The notes: generated by a model not told the origin, from the sequence alone. 64,000 bases of DNA from Ureaplasma zalophigenitalium (GCF_025780055.1 NZ_JAOXHJ010000003.1:1-64000), one strand, 5' to 3'; shown: positions 35,603 through 46,119, counted from the stretch's first letter. A program made the numbers and translations.

Positions 35603-37507
35603 TTATCAAATAATAGCTCTTTTTTCAGGTGCTAAATACATTTTATCATTTTCTTGAACATCAAAGATTTGGTAGAATTCATCAAAATTACTAATTTGGA
35701 CATTAGCACGTAATTTGGCTAAAGAGTGAACGTCGGATTTTAGCAGTAATTGAGCATATTGACTACGGTGTTTTGCAGCTCACACACTAGCTCAACCATA
35801 GAAGAAGTCTTTTGCATCAAAATCTTCTTCTTTTTTAGCAGCTTCATAAGCGCACATGAATCCACCTAAATCAGCAATGTTTTCAGACACAGTTAATAAT
35901 CCATTGCTCATCCCATACGGAGTTTTAATTTGATCAAACATTTCGATTACTTTTTTAGCTCGTAAATCAAATTCCGCACGGTCATGATCAGTTCATCAGT
36001 TATTTAAATTTCCCTTTTCATCAAATTGCGAACCATTATTATCAAAAGCATGAGAAATCTCGTGCGCAATCACTGCCCCAATTCCACCATAATTACGTGA
36101 GCTAGAATACTTTAATGAGAAGAATGGTTCATCTAAAATAGCAGCTGGGAATACAATCACGTTTTTGAATGGGTGAAAGTAAGCATTAACAGTAGCTGGA
36201 CTCATTTCTCAGTAATCTTTAATTGGTTGCATATATTGAGCATAATGATAAGCGGTGATGACTTTTGAATAAGCTTGAATATTATCAAAAATATTATCTG
36301 CAGTAGTTTTTAATTCATCATAGTATGGCTCATAGTTGTTAGGAAAGGCGATTTTAGGTTCTAAAGCGTTTAATTTACAAATAGCTTTTTGAATAGTTGT
36401 TTTAGACAATCATGTATTGTTTTGCAAACGTTCTTTATAAACATCGATCATTGTCTGTACCATATTTTCAACTTTAGCCTTAGCTTTATGACCAAAGAAT
36501 TTTTGCGCATAATAAATTCCGTAAGGCATTTTGAAATATGACGTAGCTAATTGGTATGCAAATTTAGTTTTGCTAATCATTTTCTTAGCGCCATTGATTA
36601 ATGAAGAATAAGCAAATAATAAACTACGAGCTTCTTCAGTTGTATATTGGGCATTACTCATTAAGAAATGCGTAAACATACGCGCTTGAAATAGTTTAAA
36701 TGTTTGCTCGTTATAGATAGAGTTTAAAGCATCAATAAAACGTGGATTATCAACAACAACAGTAGTGATGTTAGGATCTTTAACTAATTCTTTAGCGATT
36801 TCCTGGATGTCAAAAACAGTTGTTTGAGCATTGATGTCAATTAATTTATAAACATTGTATGATTTAACATAATCAGCATGTTCTGTGGCTGATTTAGCCA
36901 TCTCAATGTTTAAAGTATCAAAGGCCACAGCATCATTGGCAATAGTCTCTAAAACAGTTTGGTCAAAACCTGCTAAAAGACCTAGTTTAACAATAGTTTC
37001 TTTGAATTTATTTAATAATAAATCTCGTTTTTCACTATCTTGGTAATATGATTTTTCGGGTAGGATTAAGTGAGGGTGATCCATAGCTAAAACCTGTTTG
37101 GTATTATCGACAAAATCCTGTGTAATTCCGAAAGCAAAAGGTAGCATAAAACCTTCGTATTCATATTTAACATAGTTTTTTTGAATATCATGAAAATCTT
37201 TAATATCCAAAATCATTTGTAACGGTGGTACTAATTTAGTTAAGCCTAACTTTTCTTTGTAATTATGATTTTTACATACTTTATAGAAACTAATAAAATT
37301 TTCAAGAGTTTCATTTGGAATCAAAGCAGGTTTTTTGCATCATTCATTAGCTAATTTTTTTAAATTTTTTTCAATCTTTTTATCTAAAAGACTGAAACCG
37401 CCTACAGCTGATTTATCTTGCGGGATTCGTGTTTTTTTAAGTCATTCTTTGTTGACTTCAGCATAAAAATCTTGCTTTAAGGCTTGCGTGTTATATTTTG
37501 TCTTCAT
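35603..37507 (-). CDS. pepO: M13-family zinc endopeptidase O
   Basis: This 634-residue protein starts at an ATG with AAAGGAAT upstream. It is a neprilysin/PepO-type metallopeptidase. VNAYF (substrate-binding NAYF-type motif) precedes the zinc motif HEISH (residues 482-486), a glutamate-containing ENIADLGG block supplies the third zinc ligand, and the C-terminus ends in KMYLAPEKRAIIW with the conserved final Trp written TGA. No signal peptide or membrane segment is seen, so it should be cytosolic and degrade oligopeptides to feed amino acid needs. The length is normal for bacterial PepO. It is a single gene, divergent from the membrane protein gene at 37618. Confidence 0.95.
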
Positions 37508-37540
37508 AATTCTTATTCCTTTTTATGATAAATATATTTA

Positions 37541-37592
37541 ATTATATAAAATTAGGATATTAATACCACAGATACTAATAATTATTTATAAT
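37541..37592. promoter_or_regulatory. Divergent promoter region with two TATAAT boxes
   Basis: TATAAT occurs on the plus strand at 37587-37592 (for 37618) and on the minus strand at 37541-37546 (for pepO). Neither has a good -35, as is common in mollicutes. No CIRCE element is present here, although hrcA is in the downstream operon. Confidence 0.45.
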
Positions 37593-37617
37593 ATAAACTA
37601 AGATTAGGATAGATTAT

Positions 37618-38337
37618 ATGCACATTTTAGAACAACAAACACATACTTATTTAGATAGCTTAAAAACAAACCATATGCTAAAAAAATTTTTCGAACAAAC
37701 AAAAGTCGAAAAAAAGTTAGAAAAGAACGCTAAGATTGGCTTATATACAGTCTTGGGTATTTTTGTAGTCGCAGTTGGTTTATTAATTGCCGGAGCGTTT
37801 ATTAAAAACGGGGAAACATGAGCTAATAACCCCTGAGCTATTACAGTGATGACTTTAGGTCTATTTTTTTTGTTATGTTTAATGATTCCGTTTTTTACAG
37901 TGATTGTGTTTAATAGAAGAATTGTAAAAAATTTCATTCGAACATATTTAGATCATCCAACAATTAATGTTTTTTATAAAAAAATTGGGGCATATTTGAA
38001 AGATTTTAGTTTTCAAAAAATTACTTGAAAAGATACGCAAGTTATTTATGATTTTGTTTATCAAAAACAAACATACCAATTAGTCATTAATGATCAGACG
38101 GCTTTATTAAGAAATCCCGAACAAATAATCAATCAAAAACAATATAACCAAATCAATTATCACGATGATCAATGATTCATTTTCAACCGAATAGACGCTG
38201 CTTTTTTTAAAACATATCCAATGAAGTGCACAGATTATTTAGCTAGTCAAATAAATCATAAAGTTTTATTAATGATTCAATTGTTTGTTGATTTAATGGC
38301 TACTAATAAGGAGCAAAATATTCATGGCAAATCATAA
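37618..38337 (+). CDS. Two-pass membrane protein upstream of hrcA
   Basis: This 239-residue protein has a soluble helical N-terminus, two hydrophobic segments (about residues 41-61 and 75-98), and a C-terminal cytoplasmic region of about 135 residues. I recognise no family. It overlaps the hrcA start by 14 bp, so it is the first gene of an operon with hrcA, the DUF402 gene and the helical gene at 40054. Confidence 0.78.
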
Positions 38338-39397
38338 AAAAAATAAAAATCAACCAACAAATCGTCAAGAAAAAGTATTACAAGCTGTGGTTGATGAATA
38401 CACAAAAACAGCGACACCAGTATCTAGCATGTTAATTCAAGAGGTTTACTTTCCGCAAGTTTCACCTGCGACAATTCGTAATGATATGAAGAGTTTGGAA
38501 ACAATGTTGTTATTAGAAAAAAAACACCGTTCAGGCGCACGTGTGCCGACAACGAAAGGTTATGATTTCATTAATCATCAATTTAGCGATTTAGATTCAA
38601 TCATTGACCCAGCTATAAAAAAACGCTTACATAAAATTTTCATGCAACGTTTTGTTTCGATCGATAAAATCATTGAGGATTCGATTGAAATTATTAATCA
38701 GTTTACCCTTTTACCAGCAATCATGCGTGATCATAAAGATAATGAATTATTAAAACGGATTCAATTAATCGAAACTGGTCCTCACAATGCGGTTTTAATT
38801 GTAGTAACTTCATCGGGCAATGTGGAAAATCACCCAATCGTTCTTAACCAACTGACAAAATATACTGATTTAAGTATTTGCATCGATATTCTAGATGAAT
38901 ATTTATTAAATACTCCAATGAATGAATTAAGCAACAAAATTATTGGGGCTGCTGATTTATTGTCTAAAAAAGTTCATGCTTATGAACACTACATGAATAA
39001 TATCGTTTTAAAAATATTTAAGCATTATTCATGTATTAGTAATGATAAAAATGCTTCCTTTGGTGTGCGTTATTTAACAAGTCATCAAGAGTTTGATAAC
39101 ATTGAAAAAATGAATGAGATTTTAAATTTGATTGAAGATACAAGTATTTGAGAGCAAATTTCAATTAATAAAAAAATTGACAAGGTAAGTACGCAAATTA
39201 CATATGGTAACCAGATTGGACACAACGGTATCGCTATCGCTTCCACAAGTATAGATTTATACAATAAAAATAAAGAAATTGCTGTCATCGGTCCAACCCG
39301 TATGGATTATAAAAAAATAATTGCTCTATTAGAATATATTAAAAAAGAATTGGAAATGATCGTTTATGAACAAAAAAACAACAACGAAGAGATCTAA
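38324..39397 (+). CDS. hrcA: Heat-inducible transcription repressor HrcA
   Basis: This 357-residue protein starts at an ATG after AAGGAGC. The N-terminal winged helix has the family pattern NRQEKVLQAVVDEY, TPVSS and SPATIRNDMKSLE. The C-terminus has VIGPTRMDYKKIIALL, the HrcA signature. HrcA binds CIRCE (TTAGCACTC-N9-GAGTGCTAA) and represses chaperone and protease genes; a CIRCE-like site lies before lon in this window. It overlaps both the previous gene and the next (the DUF402 start is 32 bp inside its end). Confidence 0.95.
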
Positions 39398-40073
39398 AGA
39401 ACCAGTGCGTTTTGATGAAGAATTATTAACAAATCATTTAGATAATTATCAAGATTTATCCCAACTATCATTACACCAAGAAATTATGGTTCATGCTTAT
39501 AAATTAAATGGTTGATTGTACCGTTCGTGAAATAATCCGATAGTTATTGATATCCAAGAAGATTATTTAGTTTTGTGCTCAACAAATTCATTAGTGATTA
39601 CATCAGAAGAATATTCGACACGAAATTTCCCTTCTTATACAACAAAAACTTCGTATTGATTCTTTTTTAAAAAGGAATGATTTAACATTATTGCCACAAT
39701 CGAAAAAACGGGTATGAAATTATATATTAATATTGCCTCACCCTTTATTTTTGAAGAGCAGGCGATTAAATATTACGATTTTGATTTAGATTTTAAAATT
39801 AACGCTGAGAAACAATGACGCGAAGTCGATTTTGATGAATTTTTAGAAAACTCTAAAAAATATCATTATCCAAAACAATTAGTCCAAAAAATTATGCGTG
39901 TCGAAAGTCAAATCGAACAATTGATTCAGGAGCGATATTTTGACCGACTAATTAATAAAAATAAAATTATTGAATTAAATAATTTAGTGCCCCCAAAGAA
40001 AAGTATTCGATATAAACGCAATGAAACACCAGAACGTTTCAAGAAAGTCAATTATGGATCAAAAGAAAATTAG
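39366..40073 (+). CDS. DUF402 nucleoside di/triphosphatase-like protein
   Basis: This 235-residue protein has the DUF402 blocks: an early strand pair around IMVHAYKLNGWLYRSW, then WFNIIATIEKTGMKLYINIASP, then YYDFDLDFKI and WREVDFDEFLENSKKYHYP, with the acidic residues that coordinate metal in this family. Characterised relatives such as staphylococcal SA1684 hydrolyse nucleoside tri- and diphosphates. Four Trp are written TGA. The start at 39366 overlaps hrcA by 32 bp. Confidence 0.82.
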
Positions 40074-40854
40074 CAGCAATGATCAAATGCTGATCAACAA
40101 TTATTTCGCAAAGCAAAAAGCGGTTATTGATGAATTGATTGATCAACAAAACTATCAAGCAGCCATCGATAAAATGAAGGGATTTTTAGAGATGGATTTA
40201 CTACCTGTTGAGTATCTAAATATCTTTAATGAACAATTAAAAAAACTGGAAGCCATTCAAGCTGATTTAGCCTACCAAGAAACATTAGATTGGAAGCCGG
40301 CCGACTATTTTGCACACATTGTTGTACACAAACAAATTCACACTCATTATGTACGTGAATATTTGGATAAATTTATTGCTGATTGATCAATTAATGACGA
40401 AATATTTTTTAACAATATATTTCTTAGTACCGAAATTAATTTATTAGAAAAAATTAATTTACTAGCTGTTTTAAGTGAATATCAAATCAGTGCCAGTTTA
40501 AATTTTTACAACCAATATTTAAATATTCGGGCACAGATTGTTCCTGCAGATTATTTTCATTTACCAACGCAATCAGTATTAATTTTTGACCAAAAAATAT
40601 CAGTCTTTTTTACGGAATATTTTAATGAAGTCTTTAAACAAGACCCTTTTAAATATGATTATGCATTAAAAATGGTGGATATTTACTGTCATTTTTATTT
40701 TCTAAACCTTGAAAGCCTAAATTTAAAACAAATAGCTCATTGTATAACTCAATACATGAATTTAGTCTATGAAGAAATACCTTTAGATTTAAACGAAACG
40801 GATTTAGCTGTATTAAGAGAAATAACATATCTTTTTCATATGCACGAAAATTAA
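40054..40854 (+). CDS. Helical cytoplasmic protein, DUF3196-like
   Basis: This 266-residue protein begins at the ATG at 40054; an in-frame ATG at 40021 is further inside the DUF402 gene and less likely. It is made of paired helices, with no membrane segment and no catalytic motif. The N-terminal part (NQMLINNYFAKQK-type helices and LEAIQADLAYQETLDW) recalls mollicute DUF3196 proteins with TPR-like folds, but I am unsure. Its last-in-operon position suggests a link to stress regulation or nucleotide metabolism. Confidence 0.72.
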
Positions 40855-40893
40855 GTAATAAAATATATGAGCATATTTTCGTGTCTATAACTT

Positions 40894-40984
40894 TTTAGAG
40901 TCTAAAAATAACCCTTAAATAAATGGTTTGAGGACATTTGATAAGATGCTAATAACTCTTATCTTGCCAATTATCGACTCTAAA
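40894..40984 (+). ncRNA. Possible structured leader or small RNA upstream of the dnaB-like gene
   Basis: TTTAGAGTC (40894-40902) pairs perfectly over 9 bp with GACTCTAAA (40976-40984). Inside are AACC/GGTT around 40909-40928 and a 7-bp hairpin GATAAGA/TCTTATC (40940-40946 with 40957-40963), giving a three-way-junction fold. It lies in the 244-bp gap before the replication gene at 41099. I cannot match it to a riboswitch class. Confidence 0.45.
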
Positions 40985-41098
40985 TAAACAGTTTTTTCTT
41001 TGTTTTTTTACATTCTTTTGCTTACAATTATTGTAGTCAGATAACGGCTTATACATTACTATTTTTATTCAAACATGCAAGATGGAGGCAACACCTTT

Positions 41099-42082
41099 AT
41101 GATTTTTTGTACGCTAAAAAACGATAATTTGTCCATTAATAATTATGTTTTATATGATTTATATACACCAATTATTGGTTTACAAGCCACAAGTTTTTAT
41201 GTATACTTGGTCACACGGTCAGCACATCAAGCAAGTGTTAGCACTAATGAACTTTGCGAAAATTTACAATTAAACTCAGATGAGTTATTTGCGTGCATTC
41301 GTGAATTAATTAAAATCGAATTATTAAGCGTTTATCAAGACGAACAACAATATTACTTAGTCGTTAAACCTCAAAAACAAGCCGAAGAACTATTAAATAA
41401 CGAAACCTATATTAATTTACTGCAAACACATACTTCTATGAATTATTATGCAGCCAAACGTTTTGAATACGCTCCAATGCATGAAGCTATGAATTTGGTG
41501 AATGTTAGTGATAGTTTTGTTAATAATGAATTAACTCCTCCTGCCCCAGATGCAAGTGCGTGTGTGCAAATCAATGTGCTAAATAAAAACCAAAACACAA
41601 CAAGTAGCATTGTTAATTTAGAAGGTTTGCGAACGCGTGATATCTTTTTTAGTGCATATGATTTATCTAATTTTAGTTTATTGATTGATAAATACTTAAA
41701 TACAGATCCAGTCAGTTTTTTAACACATATCTTTTTACACCAAACAGACGCCCAGGAAATAACTATGGTCAATAATTTATGCCAGGAATATCCTAATAAT
41801 CTATGAGCTATTAATTTAGTAATTGATTTTTGTTTGCACAAAAACATTACAGGTAAATTAAACTATAATTATTTATGTAAGTTATTACGTTCTTTTACTG
41901 CAAAGAATATTGTGGATATTTATACAGCAATTAATCATTTGCGTGCCGCTTTGAATGATGATATGAATAGTTATTTAGAAGCTAGTAAAAAAGTTAAAAA
42001 AAGCAAAATTAATCAAGAAAATGAATGAGTTGATGAACGACGTTCATCAAAAGGACCTAAAAATAATTTACCGTGTCTTTAG
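41099..42082 (+). CDS. dnaB: DnaB/DnaD-like replication initiation and helicase-loading protein
   Basis: This 327-residue protein resembles the Firmicute replication initiation and membrane attachment protein DnaB (not the helicase). The N-terminal winged helix has IINNYVLYDLYTPIIG and STNELCENLQLNSDELFACIRELIKIELL. The C-terminal part contains a DnaD-type helical domain (FLLHKNITGKLNYNYL region) and a basic tail. The start at 41099 is chosen over 41075 because GATGGAGG at 41081-41088 is properly spaced for it. It is followed 27 bp later by dnaI, its usual partner in loading the replicative helicase at the origin. Confidence 0.82.
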
Positions 42083-42109
42083 AATAAAATTAATTTAGGA
42101 TAAATTATT

Positions 42110-43006
42110 ATGTCTACAAAAAAAATAAATTATCAAACGTGTCTGTCAGATCCACGGTTTAAGGATTTAAAAATTACCCCTGATGAATTTCATAATCACA
42201 AGGATTTATTTGATAAACTATCGGTTTTGCAAGAAGCTTGTGCAAATCTACCATATGAACCTATAATAATTCGTAAATACGGATTGTTAGAACTTTCTTT
42301 TGATAATAAAACAAGTTGAGTTGAGAAAGAAAAACAACCCAAATATCTAGATAACTATTTTTACCCTGAATACTTTTTGGAAAAAAAAGAAACAGAATAC
42401 ACAGATTTATTTAAGGCAAATATTTATGATATGCAGAGTAATGATCGCAGTTATTTCATTAATTTTTTAAGCCAAAATCAAAAAAACTGACTCCCCAAAC
42501 TTCGTTTATACATCTCTGGAGTTCTTGGTAGTGGTAAAACGTTCTTTGCCCTTCATATTGCTAATCATTTAATCGCAGAAAACAATTCTTTAGTTGTTTG
42601 TTTAAAGTTGCGGAAGCTCAATAATTTAATTCACCAAATTTTTGCTAAAACCAATCCTTTTTTTAATACAATCGATGCATTATTAAATATGTTGAAGCAA
42701 GGTCACTTTTTTATTTTTGACGATTTTGATATAGAAGTTATTAAAGAAAATATTTACTATAATGTCTTAGAACCGCTTTTTCAACATATATACAACGAGA
42801 AATTACCTGTGCTATTTTTAAGTCGTTGGGATTTTAATACAATGATGGAATATCGTCATTATGGCTCATCAAAACAACGATCATCGTTAATTGAGGAATG
42901 CCGAATGTGAATAAGTTTACTAGTTAACGGGTCATATGTTGATTTGGGGACAACTAATTATTTAATTAAAAAACCACTAAGTGTTGACAAATTAATTAAA
43001 AAATAA
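42110..43006 (+). CDS. dnaI: Helicase loader DnaI
   Basis: This 298-residue AAA+ protein has Walker A GVLGSGKT in the middle and Walker B HFFIFDDFD, followed by an arginine-containing FLSRWDF sensor region. Such proteins bind the replicative helicase hexamer and load it onto single-stranded DNA with DnaB/DnaD. The N-terminal half is the helicase-binding part. The last codons contain a complete promoter for the downstream small RNA (42984-43012). Confidence 0.9.
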
Positions 43007-43012
43007 TATAAT
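42984..43012 (+). promoter_or_regulatory. Perfect consensus promoter at the end of dnaI
   Basis: TTGACA (42984-42989) and TATAAT (43007-43012) are separated by exactly 17 bp, the ideal sigma-70-type arrangement. The expected start of transcription is near 43019. It overlaps the dnaI stop codon at 43004-43006. Confidence 0.9.
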
Positions 43013-43018
43013 AAATTT

Positions 43019-43152
43019 GACAGTTTAATTTATATGGGTAGATTAAACAATTCTAGTTGTTAAATTCGTTTGCAACAATTCTAGATGAAAATCTAGTTCG
43101 CTATACCCATAAAACGAATGTTTTAGACCTGTGAAGACACAGGTCTTTTTCT
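43019..43152 (+). ncRNA. Strongly expressed structured small RNA, about 130 nt
   Basis: The transcript predicted from a consensus promoter to a terminator folds into a compact three-way junction. P1 pairs TATGGGTA (43033-43040) with TACCCATA (43104-43111). P2 pairs 43055-43061 with 43074-43080 and is capped by AAA-TTCG-TTT with a two-base bulge. P3 is CTAGAT-GAAA-ATCTAG (43081-43096). P2 and P3 abut, which favours stacking, and both loops are stable tetraloops. No reading frame of note is inside. It is not an SRP RNA (no GGAAGCAGCC-type loop) or a tRNA. A homologue of the mollicute RNA MCS4 is possible; the 8-mer AAATTCGT near 43062 is shared with U6-like RNAs, but that is weak. Confidence 0.72.
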
Positions 43153-43154
43153 TT
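43126..43154 (+). terminator. Terminator of the small RNA
   Basis: GACCTGTG/CACAGGTC (43126-43133 with 43138-43145), loop AAGA, is followed by TTTTTCTTT. Confidence 0.95.
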
Positions 43155-43158
43155 GATT

Positions 43159-43188
43159 AAAAAATAAAAAAGTACCTTATGGTACTTT
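43159..43188 (-). terminator. Terminator of the minus-strand gene at 43187-43786
   Basis: On the minus strand AAAGTACC-ATAA-GGTACTTT is followed by a T-rich run. The stem is at 43169-43176 and 43181-43188 and overlaps the stop codon. Confidence 0.8.
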
Positions 43189-43786
43189 AATTTTTTCGTT
43201 TGGCCTGAATTCTTTTTCATTGATCTTGGTGTAAACTTAAATACTTACTATATTCTTGGGTTTTTTGTTGGTCTAAATTAATATTTTGTGTTTCAGGGTT
43301 AAAAAATCAATAAATGCGTAAAGCGTTGCGAATAACTAAATTAGCTTCTTGATGGTTTTTGATTTTATAAACTAAATTTTTATCCAAAATAATTTGATTG
43401 TTCAAATCAGACAAAACTGGCAATAATGGTAATAAATTCTCTATGCTGATTAATTCATGTAAAGAATCAATGATGGCTTTTTGCATGTGTGCATATAAAT
43501 AAACGGCCTCATCTAATAAAGCGTTTTGAATAATTTGTGAGTATGTTAATTCGTTTTGCTGTAAGACTTCATAATCTTCCATATTAATACAAACCAATAA
43601 TTCGTTGTAAATCCTACGAGTTTCACGGGTTATTTTATTAGAGACATAAGGACTATGCACAATATTTTTTAACAACCCAGCAAACTCTTCAGGGCTATTT
43701 GTAATCACATCAATTAAATTTGTTTGGTGATTATAAACTACATAACCAAATAAACTTTTAGAAAAATCGTATTTAAAATTAAACAT
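43187..43786 (-). CDS. Unrecognised helical protein
   Basis: This 199-residue protein starts at an ATG after AGGGGCG. It reads through two TGA Trp codons (43307-43309 and 43217-43219) to the TAA at 43187-43189. The composition is that of a soluble, mostly helical protein (Leu/Ile/Asn/Glu), with a conserved-looking N-terminal YVVYNHQTNLIDVITNSPEE stretch. I recognise no family or motif. It stands alone between the small RNA and rnhC. Confidence 0.72.
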
Positions 43787-43963
43787 AAACGCCCCTACAA
43801 ATCTTGTTGAATATTTTAACTTTTATTATAATATAAAATCATTATTTTTTTCGAAAATTATTAAGACATTGTTTTTTTAAAAAAAGTTAGAACTAGGAAG
43901 AATTAAAAACCAGATTAATTTATAATTAAAAGTGAGCATTCTGAATTCATGGAGAGCATTAAT

Positions 43964-44881
43964 ATGAGGACTTGATCAGTTAAAATTGATGAAAATCAAT
44001 ACCAATTAATTTTACAAACTCTAATCAAATACGAACAAGCAAATACACAACCCTTTGTTCGTCACCGTTTTAGTCAAAACCAATGTTTTACAATTTTTGT
44101 TTATAATACATTTAAGACCGTAATTAATTTACACAAAAACTACGAATGAACAACTTTTTTAGCAAACTTCCCTGAGTTATTTTTTTTGAATGCACCACTT
44201 GATAATCAAGAAGATCAGAACCAATTACATGAAGCAACAATTGGTAGTGATGAAGTAGGTGTCGGAGATTTTTTTCATGGCTTAGTTGTTTGCGCTGTAT
44301 ATTTACCAAAATCACAAATTCCCTTTGTACAGAATTTGCGCGTTAATGATTCTAAAAAAATCAGCGACCGTAAAATTTTAGAGTTAGCAGAAATTCTAAA
44401 AGAAAAAGTGGATTTTGTCATTAAGTTTTTCGAACCATACGAATATAATGAAAAATACCGGATTTATAAAAATGCACACGTGTTAAAGACAATTTTACAC
44501 AATCAGGCAATTAGTCGCTTATTGCATAAATATCCAAAAACATATACAGTAATCGACCAATATGTTTCGCAATCCAAATTCAAAGAATACGAAACGCAAG
44601 CGCATTTAGAACACGTTTGTATTAATAAAAGTATAAACAAGGCAGAAAGTCATTTTCTAAGTGTTGCATGCGCTTCAATTATCGCTAGAGCCTTTCTGTT
44701 AAATTTTAAAGCTAGTTTAGAACGTAAGTACCACATTAATTTACCACTCGGTGCTGATAATGAAAAAATTCGAGCCGCAACAACTTTTATTTTGAATAAA
44801 TATAAACCCGGCTTTTTATATTATTTAGCTAAAGCTCATTTCAAAAATTTTCCAGTAATTAAAAATCATAAAAGTAAGTAA
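43964..44881 (+). CDS. rnhC: Ribonuclease HIII
   Basis: This 305-residue protein has an N-terminal TBP-like substrate-binding region (residues 1-85 or so) and a catalytic domain with GSDEVGVGDFF (Asp96, Glu97), the VNDSKKISDRK block, and ESHFLSVACASIIAR. This is the RNase HIII signature, rather than HII. It cuts the RNA strand of RNA-DNA hybrids. The start at 43964 follows GGAG at 43951; an in-frame ATG at 43949 is possible. Four Trp codons near the start are partly TGA. Confidence 0.92.
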
Positions 44882-44922
44882 AAACATATTTTTTCTCGTT
44901 TAATTTAACAAAGGAGGAAAAT

Positions 44923-45189
44923 ATGCAAAAATTAACAGACAAAAATAAGCAAGAAATCTATAGTGGTTTTTTTGGCAATTATATGTGAAACACCGCAATT
45001 ATGACAGGTATATTAGGCCAAAACATCACAGGGGCGTTGGGTTTAGTAGCTCAATTAGTTCATATTTTTAACCCATCACCTCGGTTTACTCGACACCAAT
45101 TTATTGATAATCCGGCTGCACGCATGTATACGCGTATTGCTCAACACCCTTCGCGAGCAACTTTAAGTTTTGGAAGTCCGTTCTTTTAA
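44923..45189 (+). CDS. Small hydrophobic protein, paralogue of the next gene
   Basis: This 88-residue protein starts at an ATG after the strong ribosome site AAAGGAGG. It begins with KNKQEIYSGFFGNYMW and has a Gly/Ala/Ile-rich hydrophobic core (TGILGQNITGALGLVAQLVHIF), then a polar C-terminus. The layout resembles a small membrane protein or a class II bacteriocin-like peptide. One base after its stop begins a second gene with a similar start (KQQIWSGF), so the two look like an old duplication. Confidence 0.72.
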
Positions 45190-45190
45190 T

Positions 45191-45466
45191 ATGTTATTAT
45201 TAAATAGACAAGAAAAGCAACAAATATGATCAGGATTTGCCATGCTACTAGCTAGTTCTTTAAATATCTGAAATAATTTTTTATTTTGGTCTACCATTGT
45301 TTCTATGGGAGTTCAAGTGGTTTCGGGTATTACGAATATCGCTTTAGCTGCTCTGCCAAAAAAACCTGACCCAGCCGCGCAAGAATTGATTAAACAAGCT
45401 CAGGAAGATATTATTTTTAAAGGCCCATATGCCCCAAGTCAACACATTTATTTTTTAGGTCGGTAA
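45191..45466 (+). CDS. Small hydrophobic protein, second of a pair
   Basis: This 91-residue gene becomes visible only when the TGA at codon 13 and others are read as Trp. It starts LLLNRQEKQQIWSGF and has a hydrophobic core rich in Ser/Val/Ile/Trp, then a PKKPDPAAQELIKQAQED helix and a polar tail. It begins one base after the previous stop and ends one base before the next ATG, so it is translationally coupled. The family is unknown. Confidence 0.72.
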
Positions 45467-45467
45467 T

Positions 45468-45770
45468 ATGAAAAAATTAAATTTACAAGAACTCATTCAA
45501 AAGAAATATCCACCAGTTAATTTTGGTTATGATCCGCGAGAAGTGGACAAAGATTTTGATAACTATATTCAAGCTTTACAAGAGGCTTATGTAGAAATTG
45601 AACAATTAGAAAAAAAACATCAACAAGCATTGCAAACAACGATCGAGTTGCAAAAATATAAAGATTTTGCTAAACAACAAGATGATTTTATTAATTTAAT
45701 TAGCAACCATGTTAATTTTGATGACAATTTTAATTTTTTTGAAAAAAGGCCAAAATTATCATGCAAATAG
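45468..45770 (+). CDS. DivIVA/GpsB-like cell-division coiled-coil protein
   Basis: This 100-residue protein has the N-terminal DivIVA/GpsB pattern, with YPPVNFGYDPREVDKDFDNYIQ at residues 14-35 or so, followed by a coiled coil. In DivIVA and GpsB this domain binds curved or division-site membrane through an Arg/Phe pair. The protein is short, GpsB-sized. It overlaps acpS by 10 bp. Confidence 0.8.
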   Translation: MKKLNLQELIQKKYPPVNFGYDPREVDKDFDNYIQALQEAYVEIEQLEKKHQQALQTTIELQKYKDFAKQQDDFINLISNHVNFDDNFNFFEKRPKLSCK

Positions 45771-46084
45771 TCCATGGAATAGACTTATTAAATTTAAAGC
45801 GTCCAATTCTAAAAAACCCACGTTTAGCAAGACGAATCATGACCGATTATGAGTTTGCCATCTATGAAAAACACACTCACCCAGAACGGTATTTAGGTAG
45901 TCTTTTCTCGTGCAAAGAAGCAGTGATGAAAGCTTTTTATTTACGTTACTTATATGATGATATTGAAATACATATTGATAACGGTATTTACCTAGTTTAT
46001 TTGCAAAAGAAAAAAACCGACCTAGTATTAACGCTATCATATGAAAATAACTTAGTAATGAGTTCGGTAGTTGGCATTATATAA
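45761..46084 (+). CDS. acpS: Holo-[acyl-carrier-protein] synthase
   Basis: This 107-residue protein has GIDLLNL near the N-terminus (Asp for Mg2+) and LFSCKEAVMKAFY, the FxxKEAxxKA signature of AcpS, with the catalytic Glu and Lys. It moves 4'-phosphopantetheine from CoA to acyl carrier protein. The length is at the lower end for the family but appears complete. Confidence 0.9.
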   Translation: MQIVHGIDLLNLKRPILKNPRLARRIMTDYEFAIYEKHTHPERYLGSLFSCKEAVMKAFYLRYLYDDIEIHIDNGIYLVYLQKKKTDLVLTLSYENNLVMSSVVGII

Positions 46085-46118
46085 AAAAACAAACACAATA
46101 ACTGTGTTTGTTTTTTTT
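46085..46118. terminator. Bidirectional terminator between acpS and polC
   Basis: CAAACACA/TGTGTTTG (46090-46097 with 46103-46110) has loop ATAAC and is flanked by A and T runs on both sides. It ends acpS on the plus strand and polC on the minus strand. Confidence 0.9.
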
Positions 46119-46119
46119 A

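Noticed and set aside
43033-43111. tRNA-like fold (7-8 bp closing stem, about 80 nt)
   Set aside because: There is no T-loop consensus, no anticodon arm of proper size, and the inner hairpins have UUCG and GAAA tetraloops.
43112-43150. tracrRNA-like sequence GAATGTTTTAGACC
   Set aside because: No cas genes or CRISPR array occur in the window, and the segment is simply the terminator of the small RNA.
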